Source of the DNA: JAFEDN01 sp963818985
GTDB taxonomy: Bacteria > Pseudomonadota > Gammaproteobacteria > Coxiellales > Coxiellaceae
DNA length: 64,000 nucleotides
Direction: 5' to 3'
NCBI GenBank assembly: GCA_963818985.1
Contig: CAWFUJ010000008.1
Span: 214,940-278,939, forward strand
Position 1 is the stretch's first letter, and each line of letters starts with the position of its first letter. Below are positions 46,345 to 55,864 of the stretch, in pieces. Below the pieces are notes generated by a model, which was given only the letters and a program-made list of their open reading frames with translations, was not told where the DNA came from and made no database searches. Position numbers and translations under genes: made by a program.

Positions 46345-47253
46345 TTAAGGAAGAGCTTGGACGAGCAAGAGGTTGACGCGATCACGAAGTTGCTCTGCAT
46401 TGAACGGCGCGTGGACCTTGATGTCGTTATCAAAATAGACATAAACGTCGCGGTGCTTACGTTTCGCCGCAGCTCGAACGCTTGCTCTTCTACCGTCGAC
46501 CACTTCGCCCCCTTGGGCCCAAGTGACAATACGGCGGGCCCAAAGGTCGAGTTCCTCCGCTTCGTAGCCGCTAGCGTATAACTCCTTGCTGCCATGAAGG
46601 CGGCAATAGACAAAAGCGGAAGTCACATCCATTAACAAGGGCCATTCCACCGTATCCGCGACCACCAATCCAACCCCATAACGGCGCAAAAGCCCGATGA
46701 AATTCTCATTGACGAAGCTCTCGTGCCGGATCTCAATCGCGTGACGCAAGACTGCGTCTCTCCGCACTTGAAACCACGAACGGTTCATCATGCGTTCATC
46801 GCGTTTTCGCGCCAGCTCGGCTGCTTGCCTTTGAGTCCTGGGCAACAAGGCGAAAAAAGATTCAAGCCGCTCCGGATCGAAGTTGAAGTTGGGTGGTAGC
46901 TGCCAGAGAATGGGTCCAAGCTTAGACCCAAGTTGCAGCAATCCCTGCGCGAAGAAGTTTGCCAACGCTGCTTCGGTGTCTCGCAAGCGCAGCATGTGCG
47001 TTATATAGCGGGAGCCCTTGATCGCAAACGTGAATTCTGGTGGCGTCTCCGAATGCCACCGAACGAAGCTCTCTGGTTTTTGCAGTGAGTAGAACGATCC
47101 ATTCAATTCAATGGAGTCGAACTTTCGCGAGGCAAACTCCAACTCACGACGCTGAGGGAGCTTCTCAGGGTAGAAGATAGCGCGCCAACCTTTATATCTC
47201 CAGCCTGAAATCCCGATGTGAATTTGGCCTTGACGCATCCCACCGAGCGTCAT
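46345..47253 (-). CDS. DUF72 family protein
   Basis: 302 residues of the YecE/DUF72 TIM-barrel family. IHIGISGWRYKGWRAIFYPE is the signature start, then FDSIELNGSFYSLQKPESFV, EFTFAIKGSRYITHMLRLRD, GPILWQLPPNFNFDPERLES, AIEIRHESFVNENFIGLL and FVYCRLHGSKELYASGYEAE. Function is not established. A start at 47238 (MRQGQIHIG) is also possible. It lies seven bases downstream of the permease-like gene in the same operon. Confidence 0.92.
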   Translation of the reverse strand: MTLGGMRQGQIHIGISGWRYKGWRAIFYPEKLPQRRELEFASRKFDSIELNGSFYSLQKPESFVRWHSETPPEFTFAIKGSRYITHMLRLRDTEAALANFFAQGLLQLGSKLGPILWQLPPNFNFDPERLESFFALLPRTQRQAAELARKRDERMMNRSWFQVRRDAVLRHAIEIRHESFVNENFIGLLRRYGVGLVVADTVEWPLLMDVTSAFVYCRLHGSKELYASGYEAEELDLWARRIVTWAQGGEVVDGRRASVRAAAKRKHRDVYVYFDNDIKVHAPFNAEQLRDRVNLLLVQALP

Positions 47254-47259
47254 TGCGTT

Positions 47260-47721
47260 CTATCGCGGCGAAACACTATTTTTGGCCTTGTGGCGCTCCT
47301 GAGCGCTGATGCGGAGCTTCTCATAGGTTCTGGCCAGCTCATCCAGCTCGATGTCAGACAGATTCTCCACATCGATCATTTGGTTTTTCGCCTTATCCAC
47401 CGCATGGATCAACTCGTTCAGTTTCAAATGAATGGCTCTAGCATCCCGGTTCTGGGTGTTCTGGATGAGAAAAACCATCAAAAACGTGACAATCGTTGTA
47501 CCGGTATTGATGACGAGTTGCCAAGTGTCGGAGTAATGAAATAGCGGACCACTAACAGCCCACACCACCACTACGCAGATGGCAACGATGAAAGACCAGC
47601 GGGATCCGAGAATGTGTGAGATTTGGCCGGCAAACCGCCCAAACCTATCGGAATTGGTCGTTATCGTGGCGCTGGGCGCAGATTCTTTTATTACTTTCAC
47701 TGTAACCCTCGCCTTGGTCAC
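47260..47721 (-). CDS. Low-affinity iron permease-like small membrane protein
   Basis: 153 residues. DRFGRFAGQISHILGSRWSF then IVAICVVVVWAVSGPLFHYS form the first membrane hairpin, and DTWQLVINTGTTIVTFLMVF and LIQNTQNRDARAIHLKLNEL the second part with the diagnostic Q-N-T-Q-N-R-D. IELDELARTYEKLRI follows as a helix. The family takes its name from fungal Fet4-related proteins, but bacterial members have no proven iron role. Start overlaps the udgX stop by four bases (ATGA). Confidence 0.88.
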   Translation of the reverse strand: MTKARVTVKVIKESAPSATITTNSDRFGRFAGQISHILGSRWSFIVAICVVVVWAVSGPLFHYSDTWQLVINTGTTIVTFLMVFLIQNTQNRDARAIHLKLNELIHAVDKAKNQMIDVENLSDIELDELARTYEKLRISAQERHKAKNSVSPR

Positions 47722-48369
47722 TCTACCCTCTGCTCTGCGGCGTGCCTCGCCGCCACTCTAAGATCACTAACCAGGCTTGCAATCTCCGCATCTCTCGCGC
47801 CAGGCTCGGGCATACGAAGAATGGCTGAGGGATGAATGGTAGCAGTCACCGGCCCGAATTTGGTAGGAAACACCTCGCCGCGGTGCTTGGTGAGGCGAAA
47901 CTGCGGGCCGAGCAGGTCCTGTGCTGCTGTAGCGCCCAGGCAGACGACGATGCGCGGACGAACCGCAGCGATTTCCGCCTCAAGCCAAGGGCGGCAGGCC
48001 GCAATTTCAAGGGAATTTGGTTTCTTGTGCAGCCGGATTTTGCCCCGCGGCTCCCACTTGAAATGCTTTACGGCGTTGGTGACATACACCTCGGTTCGAT
48101 CGATGCCCGCGGACTCAAGACACTTGTCAAGCAGCAAGCCAGCAGGGCCGACGAACGGTTTTCCTTGCTGGTCTTCGCGATCACCCGGCTGTTCACCCAC
48201 CAGAAAAATTGGGGAATGGACACGTCCTTCGCCAAATACAACCTGGGTAGCCTGCGTATAGAGTTCGCAGCCACGGCAATTTCTTTGCCGCTTCTCTCAG
48301 GCTGGCAAGGTCGCGCCGTGGAGGTAGATACTCCAAAGCCGATCGTGGATTCGGGTCAAAGAGATTCAT
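47718..48369 (-). pseudogene. udgX: UdgX-type uracil-DNA glycosylase, one frameshift
   Basis: The first 40 codons (from ATG 48369) read SALEYLPPRRDLASLREAAK. A shift near 48285 leads to CELYTQATQVVFGEG, then VHSPIFLVGEQPGDREDQQG, KPFVGPAGLLLDKCLESAGI, VYVTNAVKHFKWEPRGKIRL and HKKPNSLEIAACRPWLEAEI. TATIHPSAILRMPE closes the active site. The first three of the four Cys of the family 4 iron-sulphur cluster pattern are in the N-terminus and ACRP. The H-K-K-P loop is the UdgX insertion whose His links covalently to the uracil site; the usual K-R-R-I-H reads KIRLH here. First gene of a five-gene operon. Confidence 0.83.
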
Positions 48370-48513
48370 CCACAGTGTAGGATGCAATTTTTTGAGGGGA
48401 AAAGACGGAGAAATACCTATTACGTCCGTACCTTGCTTCACCGGGATTTCATGGGCACCAGCCGATGTCCCCGGTGTCCTTAATCAGCGTCGGATCTGAC
48501 CCGTGTTTATACT

Positions 48514-48702
48514 CTAGCTGGCCTTCTTTTTGGGCACTTTGGCGCCCTTTTTACGTGCCTCGGATAGCCCGATCGCGATCGCCTGCTTCTTGCTTTTCAC
48601 CGTACCACCCTTGCCGCCCTTCCCTGACTTCAGGGTGCCGCTCTTTTCCCGGTGAACTGCGCTCTTAACGCTCTTACTTGCCGCTTTTCCATACTTGGCC
48701 AT
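48514..48702 (-). CDS. DUF6496-type small basic protein
   Basis: 62 residues from ATG 48702, which follows GAGGG. MAKYGKAASKSVKSAVHREK, TLKSGKGGKGGTVKSKKQAI and AIGLSEARKKGAKVPKKK form the known small Lys/Gly-rich family found beside stress genes in many soil bacteria. Probably nucleic-acid binding by composition. It lies downstream of the DUF892 gene on the same strand. Confidence 0.85.
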   Translation of the reverse strand: MAKYGKAASKSVKSAVHREKSGTLKSGKGGKGGTVKSKKQAIAIGLSEARKKGAKVPKKKAS

Positions 48703-48770
48703 ATTTCCCTCTGGGCGCAAAGTTTCTCAATAGGCGGCCCATGGGCGTAAACCACAGGCCGCCCAGTCCG

Positions 48771-49274
48771 CTAGGCGGCAGCCTGGTAGTTGACGTGCTC
48801 CGCTATCTCGCTGAGTAGCTCATCGGCGTTGCCTTCCTCATCCTCAATAGATTCCAGGACCGCTGCATCGTCGGTTAGGCCCAAGATCACAGCCCAACGG
48901 CGCAAGGTACCGTAAACAGCGATCTCATGGTGCTCCACTTGTTGAGCTGCGCCGATAAGCGCGATGTCTCGAATTGATGGATCGGTTACGTCCTTGATGG
49001 TATCGGAAGCTTCAGTGGTAAGGCCGTCGATGACCTTACAAGTTTCCGTCTCGTCTTCACCAATGTGGCGCTGCAGCAAACTCTCGACCTTGGTGACGTG
49101 TCCCCTTGTTTCTTCCAGGTGAGCTTCGAAAGCTGTGGTTAACTCGGGATCAGAAGCCTTCTCGATCAAGTCCGGAAGGGCCTTGGTAATCTTCTGTTCC
49201 ATGTCGAGCGCCTTCTTCAAATTGCTGATGTACAGGCTCTTTAGATCCTGAATATTTGCCGAAAAAACCTTCAT
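48771..49274 (-). CDS. Ferritin-like DUF892 (YciE/YciF) protein
   Basis: 167 residues forming a four-helix bundle. DLKSLYISNLKKALDMEQKI with L-x-x-x-E-x, DPELTTAFEAHLEETRGHVT with E-x-x-x-H, and QQVEHHEIAVYGTLRRWAVI with E-H-x-E-I-x-x-Y are the two-helix metal motifs of the family. Members are stress-induced and thought to bind a di-iron or similar centre. AAGGAGC precedes the ATG. It is upstream of the DUF6496 gene. Confidence 0.92.
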   Translation of the reverse strand: MKVFSANIQDLKSLYISNLKKALDMEQKITKALPDLIEKASDPELTTAFEAHLEETRGHVTKVESLLQRHIGEDETETCKVIDGLTTEASDTIKDVTDPSIRDIALIGAAQQVEHHEIAVYGTLRRWAVILGLTDDAAVLESIEDEEGNADELLSEIAEHVNYQAAA

Positions 49275-49602
49275 AGTCCTAGCTCCTTCAATGGTGACGA
49301 TTATGTTGGATGGCGGGCGGTATCTCGTGCTCGGATGCCGAATTGGCGCAGCACTGATAACTGGGATGCGTGCCTAGAATCGGGGTTGCTGACCTATTGA
49401 CGGATTGTCCAACCGCTGACGGAAAATGTCGTTCATAGCCGAGGACTAATTTCGTGAAGCTACTTCGGACAGTTCGAGCCGGCGATTCAACCCGCGACGT
49501 TGAACAATCTGGCTGTGCGGAAGCTGTCATGGCAGTTCGACGTCTCTGTTCAACTGCGATGGCTCGGTCTCACTCCGGCTAAACGGCGGACAGCCAAAGC
49601 AG
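49275..49602. other. Intergenic, no gene seen
   Basis: 328 bases between the DUF892 start and the CheB stop. Short frames only. The promoter for the DUF892 gene should lie here but no clear consensus is seen. Confidence 0.4.
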
Positions 49603-50683
49603 CTATAGGCGCCTCATCCACGTGATTCCTTGCCGTGGGGCTGGCTCCTCCGGCCAAGGAAAACCGTCTTCTGGGTCATCGTTCTCGTCGATGTTGACCC
49701 GCAGCAGAAAATCCCGCAAGATTTTTGCATTTTCCTCGGTATTGGCTGCGCGCCCTCGTATTGCTGTGCGGGTAGATCGTGGCGGGACGCTGCCGCCCGT
49801 TTTCCCATCCGCCGGTACAACGAGGCACTTTCCTCCAAGGCCCGCAGAGCCTCCCAAAGCGCGGTTTCCACCGCATGCCTTTGTTCCGCCCCAAGGTACT
49901 TCGCCGTCAGAGCATGTCCGACCCGGCAGCGAAAGCGAAGAAATCCATTCTGTTCAATCTCCCAAAGCACGCCCCCACAATCGGGGCAGGCGAAAGCGGA
50001 GGGCTGCCCCAAACGATCCTCACTAGAAATTTCACTCATATCGAGCTCCGCGATCCGGGTTTCTTTGCTCGCTCCTAAGGGGACCGTTCCGTGACTCATA
50101 ACTTCAGCCCTAAAAGGGCTCCGGATCAGCTGCAGAAGGACTGCTGGTATTTCTTGCAGGGGCGTCACCTTCGCATTGGGCACGTTATTGAGGGCGCTTC
50201 TCGGCATGGAAGGGTAGAGGGCAGTTTCAGGGTCTTGCACGATCGCCTCTCCTCCGCTGGCGCTTACCACCATCAATCCCGCAGTTCCATCATCCAACAT
50301 GCCGGTGAGAACAACGCCAATCACCCGCGCGGCCATAGGCTGCGGCTGCCGAGCGGAAAAGCGGATCAATTGCCGGACGATGGAGGTTCTCGCGCGGTCC
50401 TTGCAGCACACGCAGGTGACCATCCTCAACAATCATGTGGAAGCCAGGAGGAGCGATGTACACCTGCCCGTGCTCAATCCGCTCCCTGTCACTGGGATGG
50501 CAAACGGGCAGTTTACCTGAACGCTGCAAGATCAGTGGCAGTAAGCTTTCCGCATGATTCGCGGTGTGTAGCACGATCAGGACTGCCGCCTCAAGATCAT
50601 GCGGCAAGACCGCCCAAGATTTGCCGGATGGCTTCCAGGCCGCCGACCGAGGCTCCGATTACCACGATATCCCGATGTTCCAA
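49603..50683 (-). pseudogene. CheB-type methylesterase without receiver, frameshifted
   Basis: Reading from a TTG at 50683 (AGGAGG lies upstream): DIVVIGASVGGLEAIRQILG with the catalytic Ser, shift, HDLEAAVLIVLHTANHAESL, YIAPPGFHMIVEDGHLRVLQ with the active-site His region, shift near 50300, RVIGVVLTGMLDDGTAGLMV with the catalytic Asp, and EIPAVLLQLI. The C-terminal tail adds a zinc-like FACPDCGGVLWEIEQNGFLR and RCRVGHALTAKYLG, and after a third shift ENAKILRDFLLRVNIDENDD. The tail is common in stand-alone CheB proteins of soil bacteria. No chemotaxis operon is adjacent. Confidence 0.8.
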
Positions 50684-50882
50684 GGCTGGCGTGTTCCTCC
50701 TGCGAAGCTCAGATGTGAGTCTTGCTCGAACGGATTACTTGCCAGGCCAAATTTTCTGTGATCGGCCGTCCATAGGTAGCCATAGGTCCTAAGTTTTCAT
50801 AACGTTGAGCCTCGGCGCTCAGCCCAAAGATATACGGAGCTCACTCCACTGGGCCTATAATGAGAGGTCGAGGTAAAGCCAC

Positions 50883-51316
50883 TTGAACATCTCAGAGGAA
50901 TCCACCGTATTGTCTTCCTGGAAGGATATTGCCCTGTATCTGGGAAAGGGTGTTCGAACAGTACAGCGCTGGGAGCGCCATCTTGGGCTGCCGGTTCGCC
51001 GACCGGATGGAGCGTCGCAGAAAAGCGCGGTCCTGCTCTACCGCGGTGATGTAGATGAATGGCTGGCAACTCGCTTTTCGACGCGCGCAGTTCAGAAGCG
51101 AAAAATCCACAAACCCATAAATCTGTCGCCTCGGCGCGGTCTGCGCTGCGGGAAGGTATTCAGACGGCGCGCGAATTAAGAAACACGCATCATGCGCTGG
51201 CAGAGCAGATCGCCGCCTCGATCCAGCTCCTGGCACAAAGATGCGACCTGCTTGACCACCCAGAGCCTCCGAGTTCCGCGGGATCCAACTTCGGACGGCC
51301 TGCAGACCTTACGTAG
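50883..51316 (+). CDS. Helix-turn-helix protein of acidobacterial type, frameshifted tail
   Basis: From a TTG at 50883: VLSSWKDIALYLGKGVRTVQ then RWERHLGLPVRRPDG is a MerR/excisionase-like winged helix often found at the N-terminus of acidobacterial regulators, followed by SAVLLYRGDVDEWL. A one-base shift near 51085 then gives SSEAKNPQTHKSVAS and the helical LREGIQTARELRNTHHALAE and QIAASIQLLAQRCDLLD, ending at 51316. Without the shift the frame ends at 51179 in low-complexity sequence. It is divergent from CheB and precedes the CheB-CheR fusion. Confidence 0.65.
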
Positions 51317-51570
51317 CCCCGGAAATATTGCTGACCTCGCTGCCGAAGTCCAGAACTGCGGGAGCTGAGCGAATCGCCTGAGCTCTCAGCTCTCCTGAGC
51401 TCCCCGCGTCCGAATCGCTGCTCCTCGCCGACCATAAAGCGACTGAGCGTCCAGAGAATCGCTACGATGCTGCGCGATCAGAGGAGTATTCTCTGGAACA
51501 AGACGAAGTGTCCGTGCGACTCGATGGCGAAGGTTGCGATCCTCGTACGCAAGCCACGCGAAGGACTGCC

Positions 51571-54281
51571 ATGCCGACCAAAAGGCCCGCGTCGCAAGAG
51601 ATCGAAGCTTCAGGCCGGCATCCCTGCCCAAAATGGGGCTGTTCGCTTCCCCGTCGTTGGAATTGGTGCATCGGCCGGCGGCCTGGAAGCAGCGACCTCT
51701 TTCTTCAAGGAGCTATCGCCACATCTTGGCATTGCTTATGTCCTGGTGCTCCATCTGGATCCGGCTCGGGAGAGCAAAGTCACCGAGATACTCGGCCGCG
51801 CACACGCCCTGTCCGTCTTTCAGGTAGAAGACGGGATGACGTGTGGCGCCGGATCACGTCTACGTCATTCCGCCCAATTGCGAAATGACCATAGACCGCA
51901 CTGGGTACTGCATCTGCGCAACCGGGATCCGCAAAGATCCGCAAATACCACCATCGATACTTTCCTGCGATCGCTGGCTGTCGCCCACGGAAGCGACGCC
52001 ATCGCAGTCATTCTCTCCGGAACCGCGTCCGACGGCACCCTCGGGTGTGGCCGCCATCAAGGGAGAGGCGGGCATTACCTTCGCCCAGGAACCAAGCCTC
52101 CGCCAAGTACGATGGCATGCCGGCGAGCGCCATCGCCTCTGGTTGTGTCGACTTCATCCTGACGCCCGCGGGAATCGCCCAGGAGATCGCGCGTATTCGT
52201 CACCATCCTTACATCGCGGACCGCCTCAACCGTGAGGCCCCGCCGTTAGGCAACGACAGCGACCTGGAGCAGATATTCCGTTTGCTGCGACGCATCACGC
52301 CGGTCGACTTCTCCGGCTACAAATCGCCCACCATTGGCCGCCGCATCCAACGCCGCATGGCTCTCCAGAAGATCGAAGCCATAAAGGATTATGCCAAGAT
52401 TCCTGCATCGCGACCGAGGCGAAGTGGACGCCCTCTACCAGGATCTCCTGATCAATGTCACCAGCTTCTTTCGCAATCCAGAAGCCTTCGCAGCGCTCAA
52501 GCAGATCGTCTATCCGCCCATTTTGCATGCGCGAACCTCCGCGTCCGGACCCATTCGCATCTGGGTTCCAGGGTGCTCTACCGGCGAAGAGGCGTACTCG
52601 CACGCCATCTCCATCGTAGAATTTCTGGCGGATGAACGAGCAGATATCCCTATCCAGATCTTCGGTACCGACCTGAGCGAGAGTCGCGATCCAACGCGCC
52701 AGGGCCGCGCGTTTACAAAGAGAACATCGAAGCCGATGTCACGCCGGCCGGCTGCGGCGATTCTTCTATAGGGCCGACGGCGGCTACCAGATCAAGAAGA
52801 CCATCCGGGATCTCTGCATTTTTTCCACGCAAAATATCTTCAGCGATCCGCCCTTCTCCCGCATGGATCTGGTAAGTTGCCGCAATGTAATGATCTACTT
52901 GAGTCAAGCATTGCAAAAAAGGGTGATTCCGATCTTCCATTACGCATTGAATCCTACCGGGTTCCTCATGCTGGGAAGTACTGAGGGCCTGCTGGGTGCG
53001 GGTTCGGAGCTCTTTGAAATGACCGACAAGAAGCAGAAAATTTTTCGCAAGCGGTTGGTGTCCGCGTCCCGTCGCCTTCGGCTTTTCTGTGGGCAAGCCT
53101 GAGCACGCGCCAAGTGACGCGAACAATCTTGCGGCACCATCGAAGTCTACCGAAGCGCCCAAAAGTCCCCATGGAGCTGCAGCGAGAGGCAGATCGCCTG
53201 CTGCTGGCTCGGTACGTGCCTCCTGCTGTGCTGATCAACGAACATCTGGAGATTCTGCAAACCCGGGGGCGTACCGCGTCTTTTCTCGAGCTTCCATCCG
53301 GAAAAGCCAGCCTCAATCTGCTGAAAATGGCCCGCCCCGGCTTGTTCTTTGAGTTGCAAGGCGCGATCGATGAGGCCCGCAAGCAAGGCTTTGAAGCCAT
53401 AAGACAGCATGTCCGCGTCGAGGGCGAGAAGACAGAAAACCGTAACGATCCGCGTCATTCCCTTCAAGGTTCCCACTCAGGCGCAGCATAGCTTCCTGAT
53501 CATTTTCGAAAGCGAGGCATCCGCTGAGGATGGCTCATCATCGACAGCCGGTCTCGCGAGAGTATCCAAAAGCCCGCTTGTGGTGGACACGCCCGGTACC
53601 GAGGAACGATCTCCGCTGGATAAGGAGTTCCTTCAATTGCGGCAGGAACTGGCCGCCACCAGAGAATACCTGCAATCCATCATCGAGTCACAAGAAGGTA
53701 TGAACGAGGAGCTGCAATCGGCCAACGAAGAGATTCAGTCGGGCAACGAAGAACTGCAAAGTACGAATGAAGAGTTGCAAACCTCAAAAGAGGAGTTGGA
53801 ATCGGCTAACGAAGAGCTCCACACCGTCAACGAGGAAATGCAACATCGCAACGAGCTCCTTACCCAGTTGAACAACGATCTTACGAACCTGCTGTATAGC
53901 GTGAGCCTGCCTATTGTGATGGTGGGAGCCGATCTGAGCGTTCGCCGCTTCACGCCCCAGGCGGCCGCGGTGCTCGGTCTCACCTCGAGTGATATTGGCC
54001 GCCCCATACCGCGGCTAAGGCTTAAATTGGATATGGGCAGCCTTGAGCAAAACATCCTTGATGTGATCCAGCAGGTTCAGTCGCAACAATTGCGTGTCCA
54101 AGATATTGAGGGAAAGTGGTACGTTTTGCGTATCGTACCCTATCGGACCATGGATAATCGCATCGATGGCGCCGTTCTCAGCGTGATGAGCGAATCGGGG
54201 AATCTGTCGTTAAAGCAGGAGGAAACTACCGGGAAAGCCGCGGGCGCGAAGAAGAAAACCAGGAGTAGGGTTTCCAAGTAG
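51571..54281 (+). pseudogene. CheB-CheR-PAS fusion protein, many frameshifts
   Basis: One long protein of about 900 residues in pieces. CheB: FPVVGIGASAGGLEAATSFF, HVYVIPPNCEMTI, AIAVILSGTASDGTLG. CheR: LINVTSFFRNPEAFAALKQI and IRIWVPGCSTGEEAYSHAIS with the SAM loop, then FSRMDLVSCRNVMIYLSQAL. Next a coiled coil with heptads (NEELQSANEEIQSGNEELQS, then NEELQTSKEELESANEELHT) and a PAS-like domain (LPIVMVGADLSVRRFTPQAA). At least seven indels lie between 51640 and 53480; the last 290 codons (53409-54281) are intact. Such fusions link methylation of receptors to PAS sensing outside classical chemotaxis. The kinase gene follows. Confidence 0.82.
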
Positions 54282-54382
54282 ATGTTCATAGGGCCAAATC
54301 TAAAGTTACTTTTGCCCTCTGGCTGGCCAAACATAGCTATTCATTCGGCAACCCGCGAGTCAATCCGTCCCTCCCAGTTGAT

Positions 54383-55219
54383 GTGAGACGAAATGGGCAA
54401 CTCATGATGAAGGAAACCGGTTCTCCCTCTTCGCGTGACGACATGCCCGGGGACGAACGGACTTTGCGCCTGGAGACGGCTCTCCGGCGTTCAGAGAAGC
54501 TCGCGATGGCGGGCCGCCTTGCGGCGTCCGTTATGCACGAGATCAACAATCCTTCCCAAGCAATTGCCGATCTGGTCTACTTAATAGGCAAAGAAGCAGA
54601 TAACCCTAGAGCTGTCCGCGGATACGCTGCACAGATAGAAGAGCAGCTAGTCCGAATACAGTACATAGCGCGGCAAACGCTGTCTTTCTTTCGAGACGCC
54701 CCTCGAAGCCAGACGAGAGATCTGGTGCCGTTGATAGAGACCGCGTTGCAATATAACGCGGGCGTACTGGGAGAAAAGCGTATTGAGATACGCAAACAGT
54801 TCCCCGATATGCTTTTAGCCTCCATCTATCCAGGCGATTTTGTCCAGTTGGTATCGAACCTCGTGAAGAATGCTGCGGAAGCGCTGCCGGCAGGCGGAAT
54901 GCTTTGCGTTCGGCTGCGCGCGTCCCGATTGGACGAGACAGTAAACGCCCGTTTGACAATCGCGGACAACGGGCGAGGTATCCCGCAGATGATGCAGGCA
55001 AGGCTATTTCAAGCTTTTGAGAGCGATAAAGCGGAGGCCGGTAATGGCCTGGGGCTTTGGATCTGCAAAACAATTGTCGAGAAACACGGCGGACAGATTC
55101 ACTGGCGCAGCTCTACTAGGGACAGGAGTCATGGCACCGCGTTTTCTGTGCTGCTTCCGCTGGATCGTCCCACAGGAGCAGGGTTCCATGAACCCGGATC
55201 AGCTTACGCGGCTAGCTGA
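54383..55219 (+). CDS. Sensor histidine kinase
   Basis: 278 residues, no membrane segment, so cytosolic. H-box: KLAMAGRLAASVMHEINNPS with the phosphorylated His. N-box: LVSNLVKNAAEALPAGGMLC. G1: LTIADNGRGIPQ. F/G2: LFQAFESDKAEAGNGLGLWI. The ATP domain is complete. No sensor domain is present; the preceding CheB-CheR-PAS protein may supply sensing. It starts from a GTG at 54383, or ATG at 54404; neither has a strong ribosome site. No full response regulator is next to it. Confidence 0.88.
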   Translation: MRRNGQLMMKETGSPSSRDDMPGDERTLRLETALRRSEKLAMAGRLAASVMHEINNPSQAIADLVYLIGKEADNPRAVRGYAAQIEEQLVRIQYIARQTLSFFRDAPRSQTRDLVPLIETALQYNAGVLGEKRIEIRKQFPDMLLASIYPGDFVQLVSNLVKNAAEALPAGGMLCVRLRASRLDETVNARLTIADNGRGIPQMMQARLFQAFESDKAEAGNGLGLWICKTIVEKHGGQIHWRSSTRDRSHGTAFSVLLPLDRPTGAGFHEPGSAYAAS

Positions 55220-55247
55220 TCACTGTGTCCATTTGGTAAAGTAGGCG

Positions 55248-55688
55248 CTACCGAGCCTCAGCCGGGGTCGGTCCTGGCTGCTTAGCCAGTCCACCCACTG
55301 CCGAGATAAGATCATTCACGCTTTTTAGCGGTTCGAGCAATTCGTCGAAAAGTCCCGACAATTCGCTCTCGTCGTTGAGACCGGCCAAGCGAAGAATCTT
55401 ATCGGAAGGCCATCTGTTGCGAATGGCGACTGCTAAAAGCACCAAATCAAATGGCTCCAGGGTGTGACAAAAGACCCAGACTTGCGATCCGGATGCCTTG
55501 CGCACTTCTTCCAGGGCTACATCTGGGGTTGTGGAGTGAACGGTGTATCCGGAAGAGCTAATGAGCTTCGCCCTCAGGCGTAAGAGCTCTGGATCCCGGC
55601 CTATCTGGACGACCGTTCGAGAGCGGTTCGCGCGATTTTCGTGAGGATCGCCGCTGTCCCGGAATGGGATGACCCGTCCTTGCAGCAT
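55248..55688 (-). CDS. Degenerate receiver-like protein
   Basis: 146 residues. TVVQIGRDPELLRLRAKLIS and SSGYTVHSTTPDVALEEVRK, then WVFCHTLEPFDLVLLAVAIR, follow the alternating fold of a response-regulator receiver, but the acidic pair at the first strand and the phosphoacceptor Asp are not in place (IGRD, VFCHTL). It ends with helices around NDESELSGLFDELLEPLKSV. It probably acts as a pseudo-receiver or interaction module. It is convergent with the histidine kinase gene. Confidence 0.5.
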   Translation of the reverse strand: MLQGRVIPFRDSGDPHENRANRSRTVVQIGRDPELLRLRAKLISSSGYTVHSTTPDVALEEVRKASGSQVWVFCHTLEPFDLVLLAVAIRNRWPSDKILRLAGLNDESELSGLFDELLEPLKSVNDLISAVGGLAKQPGPTPAEAR

Positions 55689-55826
55689 CGTCTCTCCTCC
55701 CTCTATCTCGAACCACTTATGGTAGGGATGGATGGTCGCCCGACAGGATCTGCCAGCTTTTTGCGGCCCGTTGTTATCGATACCTACAATGGCGAGGGTA
55801 TCGGATGGTTCTAGGACATTAAAGCG

Positions 55827-55864
55827 CCAATTAACGACACATTAGCCAATTAACGACACATTAG
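55827..55864. repeat. 19-bp direct repeat
   Basis: The unit ccaattaacgacacattag occurs twice without a gap (55827-55845 and 55846-55864). The second copy contains the acetate kinase stop codon. It may be a slippage product. Confidence 0.85.
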
